A DNA stretch of 64,000 nt from Saccharopolyspora gloriosae. Lineage in GTDB: Bacteria; Actinomycetota; Actinomycetes; Mycobacteriales; Pseudonocardiaceae. Numbering within the stretch: the stretch's first letter is position 1; each line of letters opens with the position of its first letter. Position numbers and translations under genes: made by a program. The notes beneath the pieces were generated by a model, which had not been told where the DNA came from, ran no database searches, and was given only the letters and a program-made list of their open reading frames with translations. This document shows, in pieces, positions 1 to 8,988 of the stretch. Location: contig NZ_CP059557.1 of the NCBI RefSeq assembly GCF_022828475.1, positions 496,001 to 560,000 on the forward strand, in the 5' to 3' direction.

Positions 1-3000
1 TTCCAAGCGTTGATCGAGCAGAACGACACCGACATCGCCGCCCCGTACCGCATCGCGGCGAGCAACCTGGAAAGTCGGCTCGGGAGCCTGCGGGAGTCGG
101 TCGACGCGACGCAGTACCCGCCGGAAGGCGTGCTGCGCACCTACAGCCAGAGCATCGACGCGCTGCTCGACCTCGGTCAGCAGAGCGTCAGCAACATCGG
201 TGACTCGAACCTGCTGCGGCTGACGCTGGCGACGAACGCCGTCGCGGACGCGCAGGAGGCCGCTTCGGTCCGGGCCGCGCTGCTCAACGACGCGATCCGG
301 GCGGGCCAGTTCCGCACCGACCAGAACCGCGAGCTGCTCGCGGCCGAGGCGCAGCTGCAGACCGCGATCAGCGACTTCAACGCCGTCGCCACGGAACAGC
401 AGCAGCAGCTGTACCGGGACACCGTCACCGGCGCCGAGGTCGACCGCGCGAACAGCATGTCGCAGAGCGCGCTGGCCTTCGACAGCTCCGAGCAGTCGCT
501 GAGCGCGCTGAACGCGCAGGAGTGGGACGCGGTCTCGAACCGCGGCGTGGACCTGATCGACCAGGTCGGCGGCCAGCTGCACGAGCGCTTGGAGGAAGCG
601 GCCAACGACGCGGCCTCCGGGGCGCAGCAGCGCACCATCGCGGTCAGCGTCGCCACGCTGCTCGCTCTGGTGGTGGCGCTCGCGGTCGCCTTGATCGTGG
701 CGCGCTCGCTGCTCGGTTCACTGCGCACCTTGCGCCGTTCGGCGCTGGACGTGGCGGACCGGGGCCTGCCGGAGGCGGTCCGTTCGATTCTGAACGAGTC
801 CGGTCCGGGCTCGGGTTCGCTCACGCACATCGAGCCGATCCCGGTCTACAGCCGGGAGGAGATCGGCAAGGTCGCCCGCTCGTTCGACGCGGTGCACTCG
901 CAGGCGCTGCGCCTGGCTTCCGAGCAGGCGCTGCTGCGGAACAACGTCAACGACCTGTTCGTGAACCTGGCCCGCCGCAGTCAGACCCTGGTGCAGCGTC
1001 AGCTGTCCCTGATCGACCGGCTGGAGCAGGACGAGCAGGACCCGGACCAGCTGTCGAGCCTGTTCGAGCTGGACCACCTGGCGACCCGCATGCGCCGGAA
1101 CAACGAGAACCTCCTGATTCTCGGTGGCACCGACCTGACCCGGCGGATGATGCAGCCGGTCCCGCTGACCGAGGTCGTGGGCGCGGCGGTGTCCGAAGTG
1201 GAGCAGTACACCCGCGTTTCGGTCGCCGACTCCCCGGAACTGGGCATCCAGGGCCGCGTGGTCAACGACTTCGTGCACCTGGTGGCGGAGCTGCTGGAGA
1301 ACGCCACGGTGTTCTCCAACCCGGACACCGAGGTCACCGTCCGCACCGCCTACCGCAGGCAGGAACTGGTGCTGGAGATCCGGGACCGCGGCGTGGGCAT
1401 CGACGCCGCCGAGCTCGGCGAGATCAACGAGCGCCTCACGCGGCCGCCGGAGATCGACGTCGCGGTGTCCCGCCGGATGGGTCTGTACGTGGTCGGGCAG
1501 CTGGCCCGCCGCCACGACATCCGGGTGGACCTGCGCAACAACGGTGACCTCGAAGGCGGCGTGACCGCCAGCGTGCGGCTCTCCGGCGAGTTCGTCGTGC
1601 AGCTCACCCCGGACGGTCCGCGCCCGATGCCCGACGTGCAGCGGGTTTCCGCGGACGACCGGGACGCGTCCGACACCGGTACGCACCTGGGGCTGGCCGC
1701 CGCGTTCGGCGGTGCCGCGGCCACGAACGGCCGCGGCACGGACTCGTCCTCGCAGCTGCCGCCGGTGGAGCCGATGCAGGAGCTCTCCGGCTCCGACCCG
1801 GAGTCCTCCCGCGCCACGCAGGTGCCGGTGAGCAGCAACGGGCACGGCGGGATCGAGAAGACGCACATCTCCCCGGTGTGGATCACCGAGGACGACGAGG
1901 CGGAGCACGCGCTCGAACCGCAGGGCGAGCAGGACGGCCCCGAACCGGCCGCGGAAGCGCAGCAGCCGGAGGTCGAGCGCCAGGACGCCCAGTGGCAGGA
2001 CGCCGACGAAGAGCCCGCCGACGCACCCGGGGACTACTCGTTCCGCGTCGCATCGGGTGACTCGTTCGGCGTGACCGACGTGCCGCGTTGGCACACCGCG
2101 GAACAGGCCGCCATCCGGCCGGACACCGAGCCGCCCGTCGAACCCGAGGTCCCGGAGCGGAGCTCCGAAGTGTGGCCCGAGGAGCCCGCCCCGGCGGACT
2201 TCGACGGCCAGTGCGGAGCCCCCCCAGGATTGGACGCGCCGCAGTTGGGTGAGGACGTCACGACCACGCTGGGCCGCGTCCAGGGTGAACCGCAGGACTT
2301 GTTCCACAGCCCGTACGAGGCGGAGAAGACGCAGCAGATCACGCGTCCGCCGAACGGCTTCGACTGGGACGCCGGCCTCCCCGAGGAGTCCCCGGCGGAG
2401 CCTCAGCCCGAGGCCGCACCGTCGCCGCCGCCACTGGGGTACGCGCACCAGGCACGCCGCGAGGGCGACGACGCTCCGACGGAGCGGTTGCCGATCTACG
2501 AGGCCGTGCTGTCGCAGTGGTTCCGCGAGGGCAGCGACGAGCCGACGCCGGAGGCGACCGCGCCCAGCGCGGGTTCGCTCAGCTTGGATTCGTCCGGATC
2601 GGAAGCGCGATCCGCCGAGTCCTCGTCCGACGCTCGCAAGTCGTCCGGTGCCGCGGCGGACTCCGGTGCGAGCACCGGCCGCCGGGCTCGCCGCGAGGCC
2701 ATGGAGCAGAACGATCCCGAGCCGATCACCGGCTCGGATGCGCTCGACGCGACCAGCGGGTTCAGCTCCGTCGGCGGGGAGACCCCCGCAGCCGGTGGTG
2801 CGGACACGTCGACGCCGGGCCGTTCGGACAGCGGCGGGCACATCCTTGCCACGCCGCCCGATCCGGGCTGGGGTTCGGCGGATGTGGGCTGGCAGGCCGC
2901 CGAAGCTTTGGTGGCGCAAACCCGCCAAACCCAGGAGACCACCGCGGCGGGGCTGCCCAAGCGGGTTCCGAAATCGAACCTGGTACCGGGCTCCGCAGCA

Positions 3001-3177
3001 CCGCGAACGCAGTCTCCGATGCCTGCGAAACCTGCCGCACCGCGTTCGGCCGATGCCGTTCGTGGACGGATGTCCAACTTCCAGAGCGGCGTCCGGCGTG
3101 GTAGGCACGCAAAGGCAGAACCAGTCTCGACCGAACCGCCCCGCTCGACCCCGAGCCGTCCCGAGGAGCAGGAGTGA
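1..3177 (+). CDS. Nitrate/nitrite-sensing type sensor histidine kinase, CvnA-like (5' partial)
   Basis: Membrane sensor kinase heading a conservon (cvnA-cvnD) operon. The reading frame is open to the first base, so the N-terminus and first membrane helix lie outside the window. The visible part has a helical extracytoplasmic sensor region, a membrane helix at about nt 640-715, a HAMP-like linker, and a GHKL ATPase: N-box ELLENATVFSNPD near nt 1290, G1 motif IRDRGVGID near 1380, and GLYVVGQLARRH near 1480. From about nt 1620 a long Pro/Glu/Ser-rich tail follows, probably disordered. The segment where the phospho-acceptor helix should lie (RRSQTLVQRQLSLIDRLE) shows no histidine, as I recall is common in this family, so phosphorelay is not assured. 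The stop overlaps the next gene. Confidence 0.9.
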   Translation, partial: FQALIEQNDTDIAAPYRIAASNLESRLGSLRESVDATQYPPEGVLRTYSQSIDALLDLGQQSVSNIGDSNLLRLTLATNAVADAQEAASVRAALLNDAIRAGQFRTDQNRELLAAEAQLQTAISDFNAVATEQQQQLYRDTVTGAEVDRANSMSQSALAFDSSEQSLSALNAQEWDAVSNRGVDLIDQVGGQLHERLEEAANDAASGAQQRTIAVSVATLLALVVALAVALIVARSLLGSLRTLRRSALDVADRGLPEAVRSILNESGPGSGSLTHIEPIPVYSREEIGKVARSFDAVHSQALRLASEQALLRNNVNDLFVNLARRSQTLVQRQLSLIDRLEQDEQDPDQLSSLFELDHLATRMRRNNENLLILGGTDLTRRMMQPVPLTEVVGAAVSEVEQYTRVSVADSPELGIQGRVVNDFVHLVAELLENATVFSNPDTEVTVRTAYRRQELVLEIRDRGVGIDAAELGEINERLTRPPEIDVAVSRRMGLYVVGQLARRHDIRVDLRNNGDLEGGVTASVRLSGEFVVQLTPDGPRPMPDVQRVSADDRDASDTGTHLGLAAAFGGAAATNGRGTDSSSQLPPVEPMQELSGSDPESSRATQVPVSSNGHGGIEKTHISPVWITEDDEAEHALEPQGEQDGPEPAAEAQQPEVERQDAQWQDADEEPADAPGDYSFRVASGDSFGVTDVPRWHTAEQAAIRPDTEPPVEPEVPERSSEVWPEEPAPADFDGQCGAPPGLDAPQLGEDVTTTLGRVQGEPQDLFHSPYEAEKTQQITRPPNGFDWDAGLPEESPAEPQPEAAPSPPPLGYAHQARREGDDAPTERLPIYEAVLSQWFREGSDEPTPEATAPSAGSLSLDSSGSEARSAESSSDARKSSGAAADSGASTGRRARREAMEQNDPEPITGSDALDATSGFSSVGGETPAAGGADTSTPGRSDSGGHILATPPDPGWGSADVGWQAAEALVAQTRQTQETTAAGLPKRVPKSNLVPGSAAPRTQSPMPAKPAAPRSADAVRGRMSNFQSGVRRGRHAKAEPVSTEPPRSTPSRPEEQE

Positions 3178-3605
3178 CCGGGTCCGTCCAGCAACCCATG
3201 AGCCAGAACAGCTTCAGTTGGCTGATCACCGATTTCGTGCGCCGGGTTCCCGGCGTCGCGCACTCCGTCGTGGTCTCCGCGGACGGCCTCCTGCTGGCAG
3301 GTTCGCAGGGCCTGCCGCGGGATCGCGCCGAGCAGTTGTCCGCGGTCGCCTCCGGGCTCGTCAGCCTCACGCAGGGCGCAGCGCGCTGCTTCGAGGCGGG
3401 CGACGTCACGCAGACCGTCGTCGAGATGGAGCAGGGCTACCTGTTCCTGATGTCCATCAGCGACGGGTCGTGCTTGGCGGTGTTGGCGGCTCCGAACGCC
3501 GACATCGGCCTGGTGGCCTACGAGATGACCTTGCTCGTGGAGCGGGTCGGCAAGCAGCTCACGCCCGAACTGCGCGCGCAATTGCAGGGCATGGTCCGGC
3601 GATGA
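3174..3605 (+). CDS. Roadblock/LC7 domain protein, CvnB-like
   Basis: Small roadblock/LC7 protein of 143 aa. In conservons it associates with the CvnD GTPase and the sensor kinase at the membrane, probably as a GTPase regulator. The whole chain after a short N-terminal tail is one roadblock fold (SWLITDFVRRVPG, VVVSADGLLLAGS, LFLMSISDGSCLAVLA). The GTG start overlaps the kinase stop (GTGA) and follows a GAGGAG ribosome site, so translation is coupled; ATG at 3198 is an alternative. Family assignment is firm; the regulatory role is inferred from characterised conservons. Confidence 0.92.
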   Translation: MTGSVQQPMSQNSFSWLITDFVRRVPGVAHSVVVSADGLLLAGSQGLPRDRAEQLSAVASGLVSLTQGAARCFEAGDVTQTVVEMEQGYLFLMSISDGSCLAVLAAPNADIGLVAYEMTLLVERVGKQLTPELRAQLQGMVRR

Positions 3606-3651
3606 TTCTTGCCGTGCCGTTCGAATCGGCGACGTGTGAGGGGGATTCGTC

Positions 3652-4532
3652 ATGAACTCCGGTCCCGATCCGAACTGGGACGGCGACCTGTTCCGGATGT
3701 ACAACCGCAGTGGCGGAGCCGACTCGTGGCAGGACGACTTCGTCGACGATCCACGCGGGGGACAGCCGGACTCGTGGCCCGGTTCGTCGGGCGGTTCTGA
3801 CTACAGTCGCGCGCTGTTCGGCGGCCCCGGAGCGGACCTGTTCGGTTCCGGGATGTCGTCGTCCTCGATGCCGTCGGTCTCGTCCGGTTCGGTTCCGGGG
3901 CCTTCGAACCCGTCTCCGCCGGATCAGCCTTCGCCGCTGGATCTGCCCTACGGCCACAGCTCGCCCGGTACGGGCGCGCACGGCAGGCAATCGTCCGGCT
4001 GGGATTCGCGGGGCTGGGATTCGCAGGCGGGCACCGGTTCCCGTGGGCAAGGTCGGCATGACAGCGGTCCGCCGTCGGGTTCCATGCCGTCCCTGTCGCA
4101 GTCCTTGCCGCCCGTGTCGCAGTCGTTGCCGTCGATCTCCGGGTCGATGCCCGCGATCCCCGGCGGGCCGGTGGATCACGGAGAAATGCAGGACACGGGC
4201 TCGCTGGTGCGACCCTATGCCCGAACGAGGGGCCGCACCCGCACCGATTATGATCTTGCTATCGAGACGCTGGTCTCCACTAGCGAACGTGGCCGGGGCA
4301 AAGCAACCCGGCGACGCCGGAGCACCGCTCCATCTGCGGTCTCTGCATGGAGGCCCGGTCGGTCGCCGAGGTCGCGGCCCACTTGCGGCTGCCTCTGGGT
4401 GTGGTGCGGGTGTTGATCGGTGACATGGCCGGACTCGGCTTGGTCCTCATCCACGAGAACGGAATGGTCGTGGGAGACGGACCGTCGATGGAATTCTTGG
4501 AGAGGGTGCTCAGTGGCCTCCGGAAGCTCTGA
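3652..4532 (+). CDS. DUF742 protein, CvnC-like (frameshifted by one base)
   Basis: Third conservon gene. The first frame (from ATG 3652) encodes a long Ser/Gly/Pro-rich N-terminus and then the start of the DUF742 domain (SLVRPYARTRGRTRTDYDL). The remainder (HRSICGLCMEARSVAEVAAHLRLP, split here across nt 4320-4390, then VVRVLIGDMAGLGLV) lies in the -1 frame and ends at 4532. Adding one G to the GGGG run at 4295-4298 restores a 293-aa protein. The second half is a winged-helix-like fold. The unrepaired frame runs only to 4416 in unrelated sequence. I treat this as one gene with a probable sequencing error rather than a true pseudogene, because the downstream GTPase is intact and coupled to the repaired stop. 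Confidence 0.85.
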
Positions 4533-5145
4533 TCCCCGGGCGATCATGGACAATCAAAGCAGCGGCAAGACCTCGACCAAGATCGTCGTCGCCGGCGGTT
4601 TCGGGGTCGGCAAGACGACCTTCGTCGGCTCGGTCTCCGAGATCATGCCGCTGACGACCGAGGCGGTGATGACCGAGGCGAGCGTGGGGGTCGATGACCT
4701 GAGCGCGACGCCCGGCAAGGTCACCACCACGGTCGCGATGGACTTCGGCCGGGTTTCGCTCGACTCTGACCTGATCCTGTACCTGTTCGGCACGCCCGGG
4801 CAGCACCGGTTCTGGTTCATGTGGGACGACCTGGTCAAGGGCGCCATCGGCGCCATCGTGCTGGTCGACACCCGCCGCTTGGCGGACGCGTTCGCGTCGA
4901 TCGACTTCTTCGACGACCGGCAGTTGCCGTACGTCGTCGCGGTGAACACGTTCGACGGCATGTTGCACCACAACATGGAGGACGTGCGCGAGGCGCTGAC
5001 GATCGACAAGTCGGTGCCGATGATCTCCTGCGACGCCCGGAACCGGGAGTCCACCAAGACGGCGCTGATCACGCTGGTCGAGCACGCGATGCGCCGCCGC
5101 TTGGCCGCGCCCGCTTCGTCTTCGAAGTCCCAGGCGAAGAGCTGA
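4513..5145 (+). CDS. Conservon GTPase, CvnD-like (MglA/Ras-type ATP/GTP-binding protein)
   Basis: Small GTPase of 210 aa closing the conservon. P-loop GGFGVGKTT lies at residues 28-36. The switch II region reads FGTPGQHRF, and the NKxD position reads NTFD, typical of this family. It probably cycles between membrane and cytosol with the roadblock and DUF742 partners downstream of the sensor kinase. GTG 4513 overlaps the end of the DUF742 gene and is the likely coupled start; ATG 4546 is an alternative. No cytochrome P450 (CvnE) follows: the next gene is convergent. Confidence 0.92.
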   Translation: MASGSSDPRAIMDNQSSGKTSTKIVVAGGFGVGKTTFVGSVSEIMPLTTEAVMTEASVGVDDLSATPGKVTTTVAMDFGRVSLDSDLILYLFGTPGQHRFWFMWDDLVKGAIGAIVLVDTRRLADAFASIDFFDDRQLPYVVAVNTFDGMLHHNMEDVREALTIDKSVPMISCDARNRESTKTALITLVEHAMRRRLAAPASSSKSQAKS

Positions 5146-5190
5146 CAGGCCGGAACGCGGTCCACGGGGAGACCGCGTTCCCGGCTCGGC

Positions 5191-5394
5191 TCAGCCGTCC
5201 AGCGCGCCGCTCTTGAGCGCGCCGAGAAAACCCGCCCACTGCGCGGAATTCGCCGTCAAGTACCCGGCTTCCGGGGCTTTGCTGTCCCGAATCGCCGCAG
5301 CGGAACCGGCGAGCGCGACCTCGACGCAGTTGTCGGCGCCCTGCGATCTGGTTGCCTTGCGCCAAGTCCTGCCGCTGAGGTCTGCCATGGTCAC
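5191..5394 (-). CDS. DUF397 domain protein
   Basis: Small DUF397 protein of 67 aa (TWRKATRSQGADNCVEVA, then AIRDSK and WAGFLGALKSG). These proteins are usually encoded just downstream of an XRE/DUF5753 regulator, as here, where the start overlaps the stop of the regulator gene by 4 nt. In Streptomyces such pairs behave like regulator/antagonist modules controlling development. The role here is inferred only. A second, diverged DUF397 gene sits at 37553. Confidence 0.9.
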   Translation of the reverse strand: MTMADLSGRTWRKATRSQGADNCVEVALAGSAAAIRDSKAPEAGYLTANSAQWAGFLGALKSGALDG

Positions 5395-6239
5395 TCCGTC
5401 GCTTGCTTCAACTCCTTGACCCGCTGATCCAGCATGCGGGCCGTCTGCCGGTCCGAAGCCGCCACCATGCGCAGGTTGTCGAACGCTTTCGCGTGCGCTT
5501 CGGTGTGCACAGGCTTGTCCATGTATTCAGCTCCGGTCAAGCCTTCGGAGTACACGAACGTCGCAGGCGGCTCGTCCAGCGTGATCAGCCGGAACGAACT
5601 GCCCAGAGCGACGTGCTCACCAGTCGAGAACGGCAAGATCTGCACGGTGACGTTCGATTTCGCCGCGGACTTCCGAAGATGCTGGAGCTGCTCCCGCAGT
5701 ACCGCTGATCCACCGACCAAGCGGTGCAGCACAGCTTCGCCGAGCACGACCCACACCGTCGGCCCATCCGCTGCCAGCAGGCGTGCTGACCTGGATTTCC
5801 GTTCCGCCACAGCGGGTTCCGGATCGACCGTCTCGTCGAGCGGGTTGGACAGCACTGCCCGCGCATAGTCCTCGGTCTGCAAGACCGTTGGGATCAGTTC
5901 GGTGTCGTAGACCTTCAACTCCGCCGCAGCGCCTTCCAACGCCACGTAAGTGGAGGCCCAGTCCGGCACTCGCGCCGGTTGATCACGTCGTCGTGCTTCC
6001 TTGGCCAGTGCGCGAAGTCGGGTGGTGTCCTCGCTCTCGGTGACGCCGAACATGCCGAGCAGCACGTCGACCTCGGCCGCCGACACGGTGAGATCGCCGC
6101 GTTCGACCTTCGTCAGTTTGCTCGGGTACCAGTCGAGCCGTTCGGCGATCTCCTTCGGTTTCACCCCGGATTCGCGCCGCAGGTTCCGCAGGATCAGGCC
6201 GACCTGCACGCGGCGGACGGCGGGCCAGGAGTTGTTCAT
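5391..6239 (-). CDS. XRE-family transcriptional regulator with DUF5753 domain
   Basis: Cytoplasmic DNA-binding regulator of 282 aa from the chosen start. An N-terminal helix-turn-helix spans about residues 14-48 (LILRNLRRESGVKPKEI, then WYPSKLTKVERGD). The DUF5753 ligand/sensor domain follows, with the typical IPTVLQTEDYAR and VQILPFSTGEH segments. I chose ATG 6239 (MNNSWPAV) because homologous starts lie close to the helix-turn-helix; ATG 6275 would add 12 residues but overlaps the palindrome region. It forms an operon with the DUF397 gene and is divergent from the small gene at 6488. Confidence 0.9.
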   Translation of the reverse strand: MNNSWPAVRRVQVGLILRNLRRESGVKPKEIAERLDWYPSKLTKVERGDLTVSAAEVDVLLGMFGVTESEDTTRLRALAKEARRRDQPARVPDWASTYVALEGAAAELKVYDTELIPTVLQTEDYARAVLSNPLDETVDPEPAVAERKSRSARLLAADGPTVWVVLGEAVLHRLVGGSAVLREQLQHLRKSAAKSNVTVQILPFSTGEHVALGSSFRLITLDEPPATFVYSEGLTGAEYMDKPVHTEAHAKAFDNLRMVAASDRQTARMLDQRVKELKQATE

Positions 6240-6276
6240 GCCCGCGGATCTTGCCACGAAACGTTCCCGGAACATG

Positions 6277-6328
6277 ATCGCTCGATCGAGCGATTGCCGA
6301 ATGAAATTTCAAACCGATACGTTTCGGT
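6277..6328. promoter_or_regulatory. Candidate operator: perfect 18-bp palindrome plus a second dyad
   Basis: ATCGCTCGATCGAGCGAT at 6277-6294 is a perfect palindrome. A second dyad, ACCGA-N6-TCGGT, lies at 6313-6328. Both sit between the XRE regulator and the divergent small gene, where an autoregulatory operator would be expected. Binding by the XRE protein is inference. Confidence 0.45.
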
Positions 6329-6487
6329 CATGGTCAAAACCTGGTCGAGATGGCGGGCTCGGCAGCGCTCCCGCCGCTACTGGCGGGAGCTGCACCGGCG
6401 TCGGAGCCGCGTCCTGCTCGGGTGATCCCGAGCCATCGATCCGAGTTCGAGCGAGCCGAGAAAGCATTGCGGACAAAGGAGTTTCGC

Positions 6488-6745
6488 GTGACCGTGCGAG
6501 ATTTCGGCTGGATGGCCGCCGCTTACGAGTCGCACTGGCACCGCATCATCGGCGTCACCGGCAGCGGTTCGGCGATCGGCGAATGCGGCCACTTCGTGCG
6601 CGGCCCGGTGCACCGCAGACTCGACGTCCCGCGCGACCTCCCCAGTGGCCGAGAGCTCTGCACGGCCTGCCTGACCCTCGGCCCTTGCCCCACTGAAGAG
6701 TCCGCCGGGCAGGTCGCCGACTCGGCTCCGACTTGGCCGACCTGA
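6488..6745 (+). CDS. Small Cys/His-containing protein of the XRE/DUF397 locus
   Basis: Protein of 85 aa with a possible metal-binding pattern: CGH near residue 34 and CTAC near residue 57. The start is GTG 6488 behind AAAGGAG. It is divergent from the XRE regulator. Two small proteins at the second XRE/DUF397 locus (38696 and 39044) share the layout CG...CxxC, so this looks like a conserved part of the module. Function unknown; zinc binding is a guess from the cysteine spacing. Confidence 0.7.
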   Translation: MTVRDFGWMAAAYESHWHRIIGVTGSGSAIGECGHFVRGPVHRRLDVPRDLPSGRELCTACLTLGPCPTEESAGQVADSAPTWPT

Positions 6746-6869
6746 CCCCCTCTGATCCGGTCCGATGCCGCCTCCCCTCTTCCCCGACCGGCATCGGACC
6801 GTTCGCCCGGTCCTCGCGTTCCCCGGCGCGAGGGCCGGGCTCCCCACCCACACCACAAGAGGAGCCCGC

Positions 6870-6980
6870 ATGGCAGCCCCTGGCGACCCCGCTCCCATCG
6901 GCCCGCCCATCCCGTCCCGCGTGGACACCGACGTCCTCGGCAGCGGTGTCGGTCCGGATACCGATCCCGAATCGTCGTGA
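6870..6980 (+). CDS. Possible 36-aa peptide
   Basis: Short ORF (MAAPGDPAPIGPPIPSR...) starting at ATG 6870 with a good AGAGGAG site 7 nt upstream. It is Pro/Asp-rich with no recognised domain. It follows the Cys-containing gene in the same direction and sits where 39044 sits in the second XRE/DUF397 locus, though it lacks cysteines. The coding assignment rests only on the start context. Confidence 0.35.
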   Translation: MAAPGDPAPIGPPIPSRVDTDVLGSGVGPDTDPESS

Positions 6981-7135
6981 CGGCTCGAATCGCAAGCGGC
7001 AGCGGCGAAGCTGATTCACACCACGGTGGAAGTGATCCGCTGGGCTGATCAGGTGAGGACCCGGGAGTGCCGTGAATCGCCTGGTACGAGCGATATCGTG
7101 CGCGAAACGCGCCGACAGGGGAGGGAGACGCGTTC

Positions 7136-7504
7136 GTGGTCTATGGCGACCGGCACGTGATGCGGGAACACGAGCAGGCTGCACCGGCGGTCTTCCGAGC
7201 CGAGCACATCGAATCCGAGGAACAAGTACCGGAAACGGTCTACCTGCCGTCCCAGCGGGCCACCCGGCAGGACGAGGAAGTGACGCTGGAACTGCGCGAC
7301 ACGGCGCAAGGCGACCGTGCGTTGCTCGCGTTCACCTCACTGCGAGAACTCGTGGACGGCTGCGGCGACGGACAAGCCTGGGTCGCGGTGCGCGGGCATC
7401 AGATCGATGATCTTCGCGCTCGTTCGGGAGCGGACGTGATCCTCTGGGATGCGGCGCTGCCGGTGGACGAGCTCCGCACCCGCTACCAGGAGGGGGCGCG
7501 ATGA
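7136..7504 (+). CDS. SAV_915-like small protein
   Basis: Protein of 122 aa resembling the SAV_915/SseB-like small proteins often found beside type VII secretion substrates. The pattern is VYLPSQRATRQDEEVTLELR, then DRALLAFTSLRELVDGCG and WVAVRGHQIDDLRA. GTG 7136 follows a GGGAGGGAGA ribosome site. The stop overlaps the next ATG (ATGA), so it heads a coupled cluster. No catalytic motif is visible; a chaperone or adaptor role is only a guess from context. Confidence 0.65.
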   Translation: MVYGDRHVMREHEQAAPAVFRAEHIESEEQVPETVYLPSQRATRQDEEVTLELRDTAQGDRALLAFTSLRELVDGCGDGQAWVAVRGHQIDDLRARSGADVILWDAALPVDELRTRYQEGAR

Positions 7505-7797
7505 GCGGGCTGCACGCCGACCCGGCGCTGCTGGCCGGGCTGGCCTCGAAGCTGCGCGGTGCGAGTGCGGATCTTGAAGGCGGAGCTTCCGAACCACCTG
7601 AGACGCAGGCAGGCTCAGTGACCGGTGCTGTCGATGGCGCGATCGCCGTGCTGGCTGAGGCGTTGGGCAATGTCGTCGTCGACGTGGGCGCATTGGGCGA
7701 TGCCGTGGCGGAGAGTCGCACCGTCTACGCCGAGACCGATTACGAGCAGGCGGCAGCGTTCAAAGCGCAGCAGCTGCAAGCCGAGCAGCCGCGTTAG
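7501..7797 (+). CDS. ESX/EspC-like type VII secretion target
   Basis: Helical, Ala-rich protein of 98 aa resembling the EspC-type ESX secretion-associated family: MSGLHADPALLAGLASKLR start, with two predicted helices separated by a short Gly/Pro/Ser linker. It overlaps the preceding gene by 4 nt and is followed 14 nt later by the larger helical protein, as in substrate-partner pairs of type VII systems. No ESX core gene (EccB/C/D) is in the window, so export would rely on machinery elsewhere. Confidence 0.65.
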   Translation: MSGLHADPALLAGLASKLRGASADLEGGASEPPETQAGSVTGAVDGAIAVLAEALGNVVVDVGALGDAVAESRTVYAETDYEQAAAFKAQQLQAEQPR

Positions 7798-7811
7798 CGC
7801 AGGGGGAGACC

Positions 7812-8950
7812 GTGGGACTCGACACCGAAGTAAAGGAGACCCTGACAGCCTGACCGCGACCTGCGGCTGGCTGCGCGGACAGGCCGAGCACGCCGACACC
7901 ACCGGCGACGAGATTCACGGGGTGCGCGGCGATTCCGAGGCCGGTTGGCACGAGCAGGCGGGGGACTCGTTCCGAGCCGTGCTCGACCAGGCGGGGAAGA
8001 TCGTCGAAAACCTGGCCGGATCGTTGACCGACACCTGCGGCGCGCTGGAAACGCACGCTGACGACTTGCACACCGTCCGAGCTCAAATGCAGCGCGCCCG
8101 TGACGTCGCCACCGGAGGCGGCTTGGAGATCAAGGGCTACGAGATCCAGGAGCCCGGCCCAGCGCCGGCGACACCCGAGGTGCTGCCCTCCGACCGCCCT
8201 GCCACGCCACAGCAGAAGCAGGACCACGCGGCGGCGACGCAGGCGGCCGCGGCCTTCGAGAAGAAGGCGCAGGCCTACGCGCAGGCGAGCCAGATCGTGA
8301 AGGAAGCCAAGAAGAAGGAGAGCGATTCCCAGCACGTGCTGGTGCGTTTCCTGTCCGGCACCTTCGACCCGGCGAAACTGGCACTGACCCTCACCGACAT
8401 GACCAGCGGCGCCACCGCCGCAGTAGCGGTGCGGACCAGCAAGTTCAAAGAGTTCGCCGAAGTGGCGATGGACAAGGCCGCACGGGCGTCGAAGCTCGCG
8501 GCGAGCACCGACCTCAGCTTCGCCAACCGGTCCAAGGCCATCGCCATCCAGGTCACCAACGAGGTGAACGCCAAAGCCGCACTGGACGACGCAGCGGCAA
8601 CTCGCGCGGCCAGGGTGATCGACCGCTTCCCGGACCGGGTGAAGGCGGGGATCAGGGCGATCGATACAAAGATCGTGCCCAAGCCGGTGAAGACGGGAAG
8701 CCCCATTCTCAAAGGCGCCACCAAAGTCGGCTCGAAGCTGCCGATCGTCGGAGGCCTGATCACAGGCTTCGGTGTCTGGTACGACGTTGAGTCCGGGAAA
8801 GATCCAGGCCAGGCCATTGCAGGTGGCGGCGCCTCATTCGCGTCCGGCGCGATCGTCGGTGCTGTGGTCGGTGGTCCGGTCGGAGTTGTGGTCGGAGGTC
8901 TCGTCGGGGTAGGGGTCGGGTTCGCAGTTGACGAGTTCTGGCCGGACTGA
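7812..8950 (+). CDS. Putative type VII secretion effector with glycine-zipper C-terminus (frameshifted near the start)
   Basis: GTG 7812 starts VGLDTEVK behind a GGGGGAGA site, but the frame stops at 7851. The -1 frame continues as GDPDSLTATCGWLRGQAEH, a typical WXG-like N-terminal helix. One extra G in the GG at 7835-7836 restores 379 aa. The N-terminal ~100 residues form a helical hairpin (SEAGWHEQAGDSFRAVLDQ). A charged Ala/Lys-rich helical middle follows, and the C-terminus is a glycine-zipper membrane segment (GAIVGAVVGGPVGVVVGGLV) ending in DEFWPD. Such tails occur in pore-forming or membrane-inserting proteins. The next gene encodes a membrane protein that could be its immunity partner. 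Toxin activity is inference. Confidence 0.65.
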
Positions 8951-8988
8951 CCAGTCTTAGTGCTCGATTCCAGGAAGGCTGATCAGAG

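Noticed and set aside
718-3108. Long antisense open frame opposite the sensor kinase
   Set aside because: High GC at third positions keeps antisense frames open; the translation is Arg/Gly-rich with no domain, while the sense frame is a clear kinase.
4290-4300. Programmed -1 frameshift in the DUF742 gene
   Set aside because: There is no slippery heptamer with a following pseudoknot, and three other genes show the same one-base loss in G/C runs, so error is simpler.
6330-6425. 31-codon Arg-rich ORF at the first XRE locus
   Set aside because: No ribosome site and extreme Arg content; the gene with a proper site starts at 6488.
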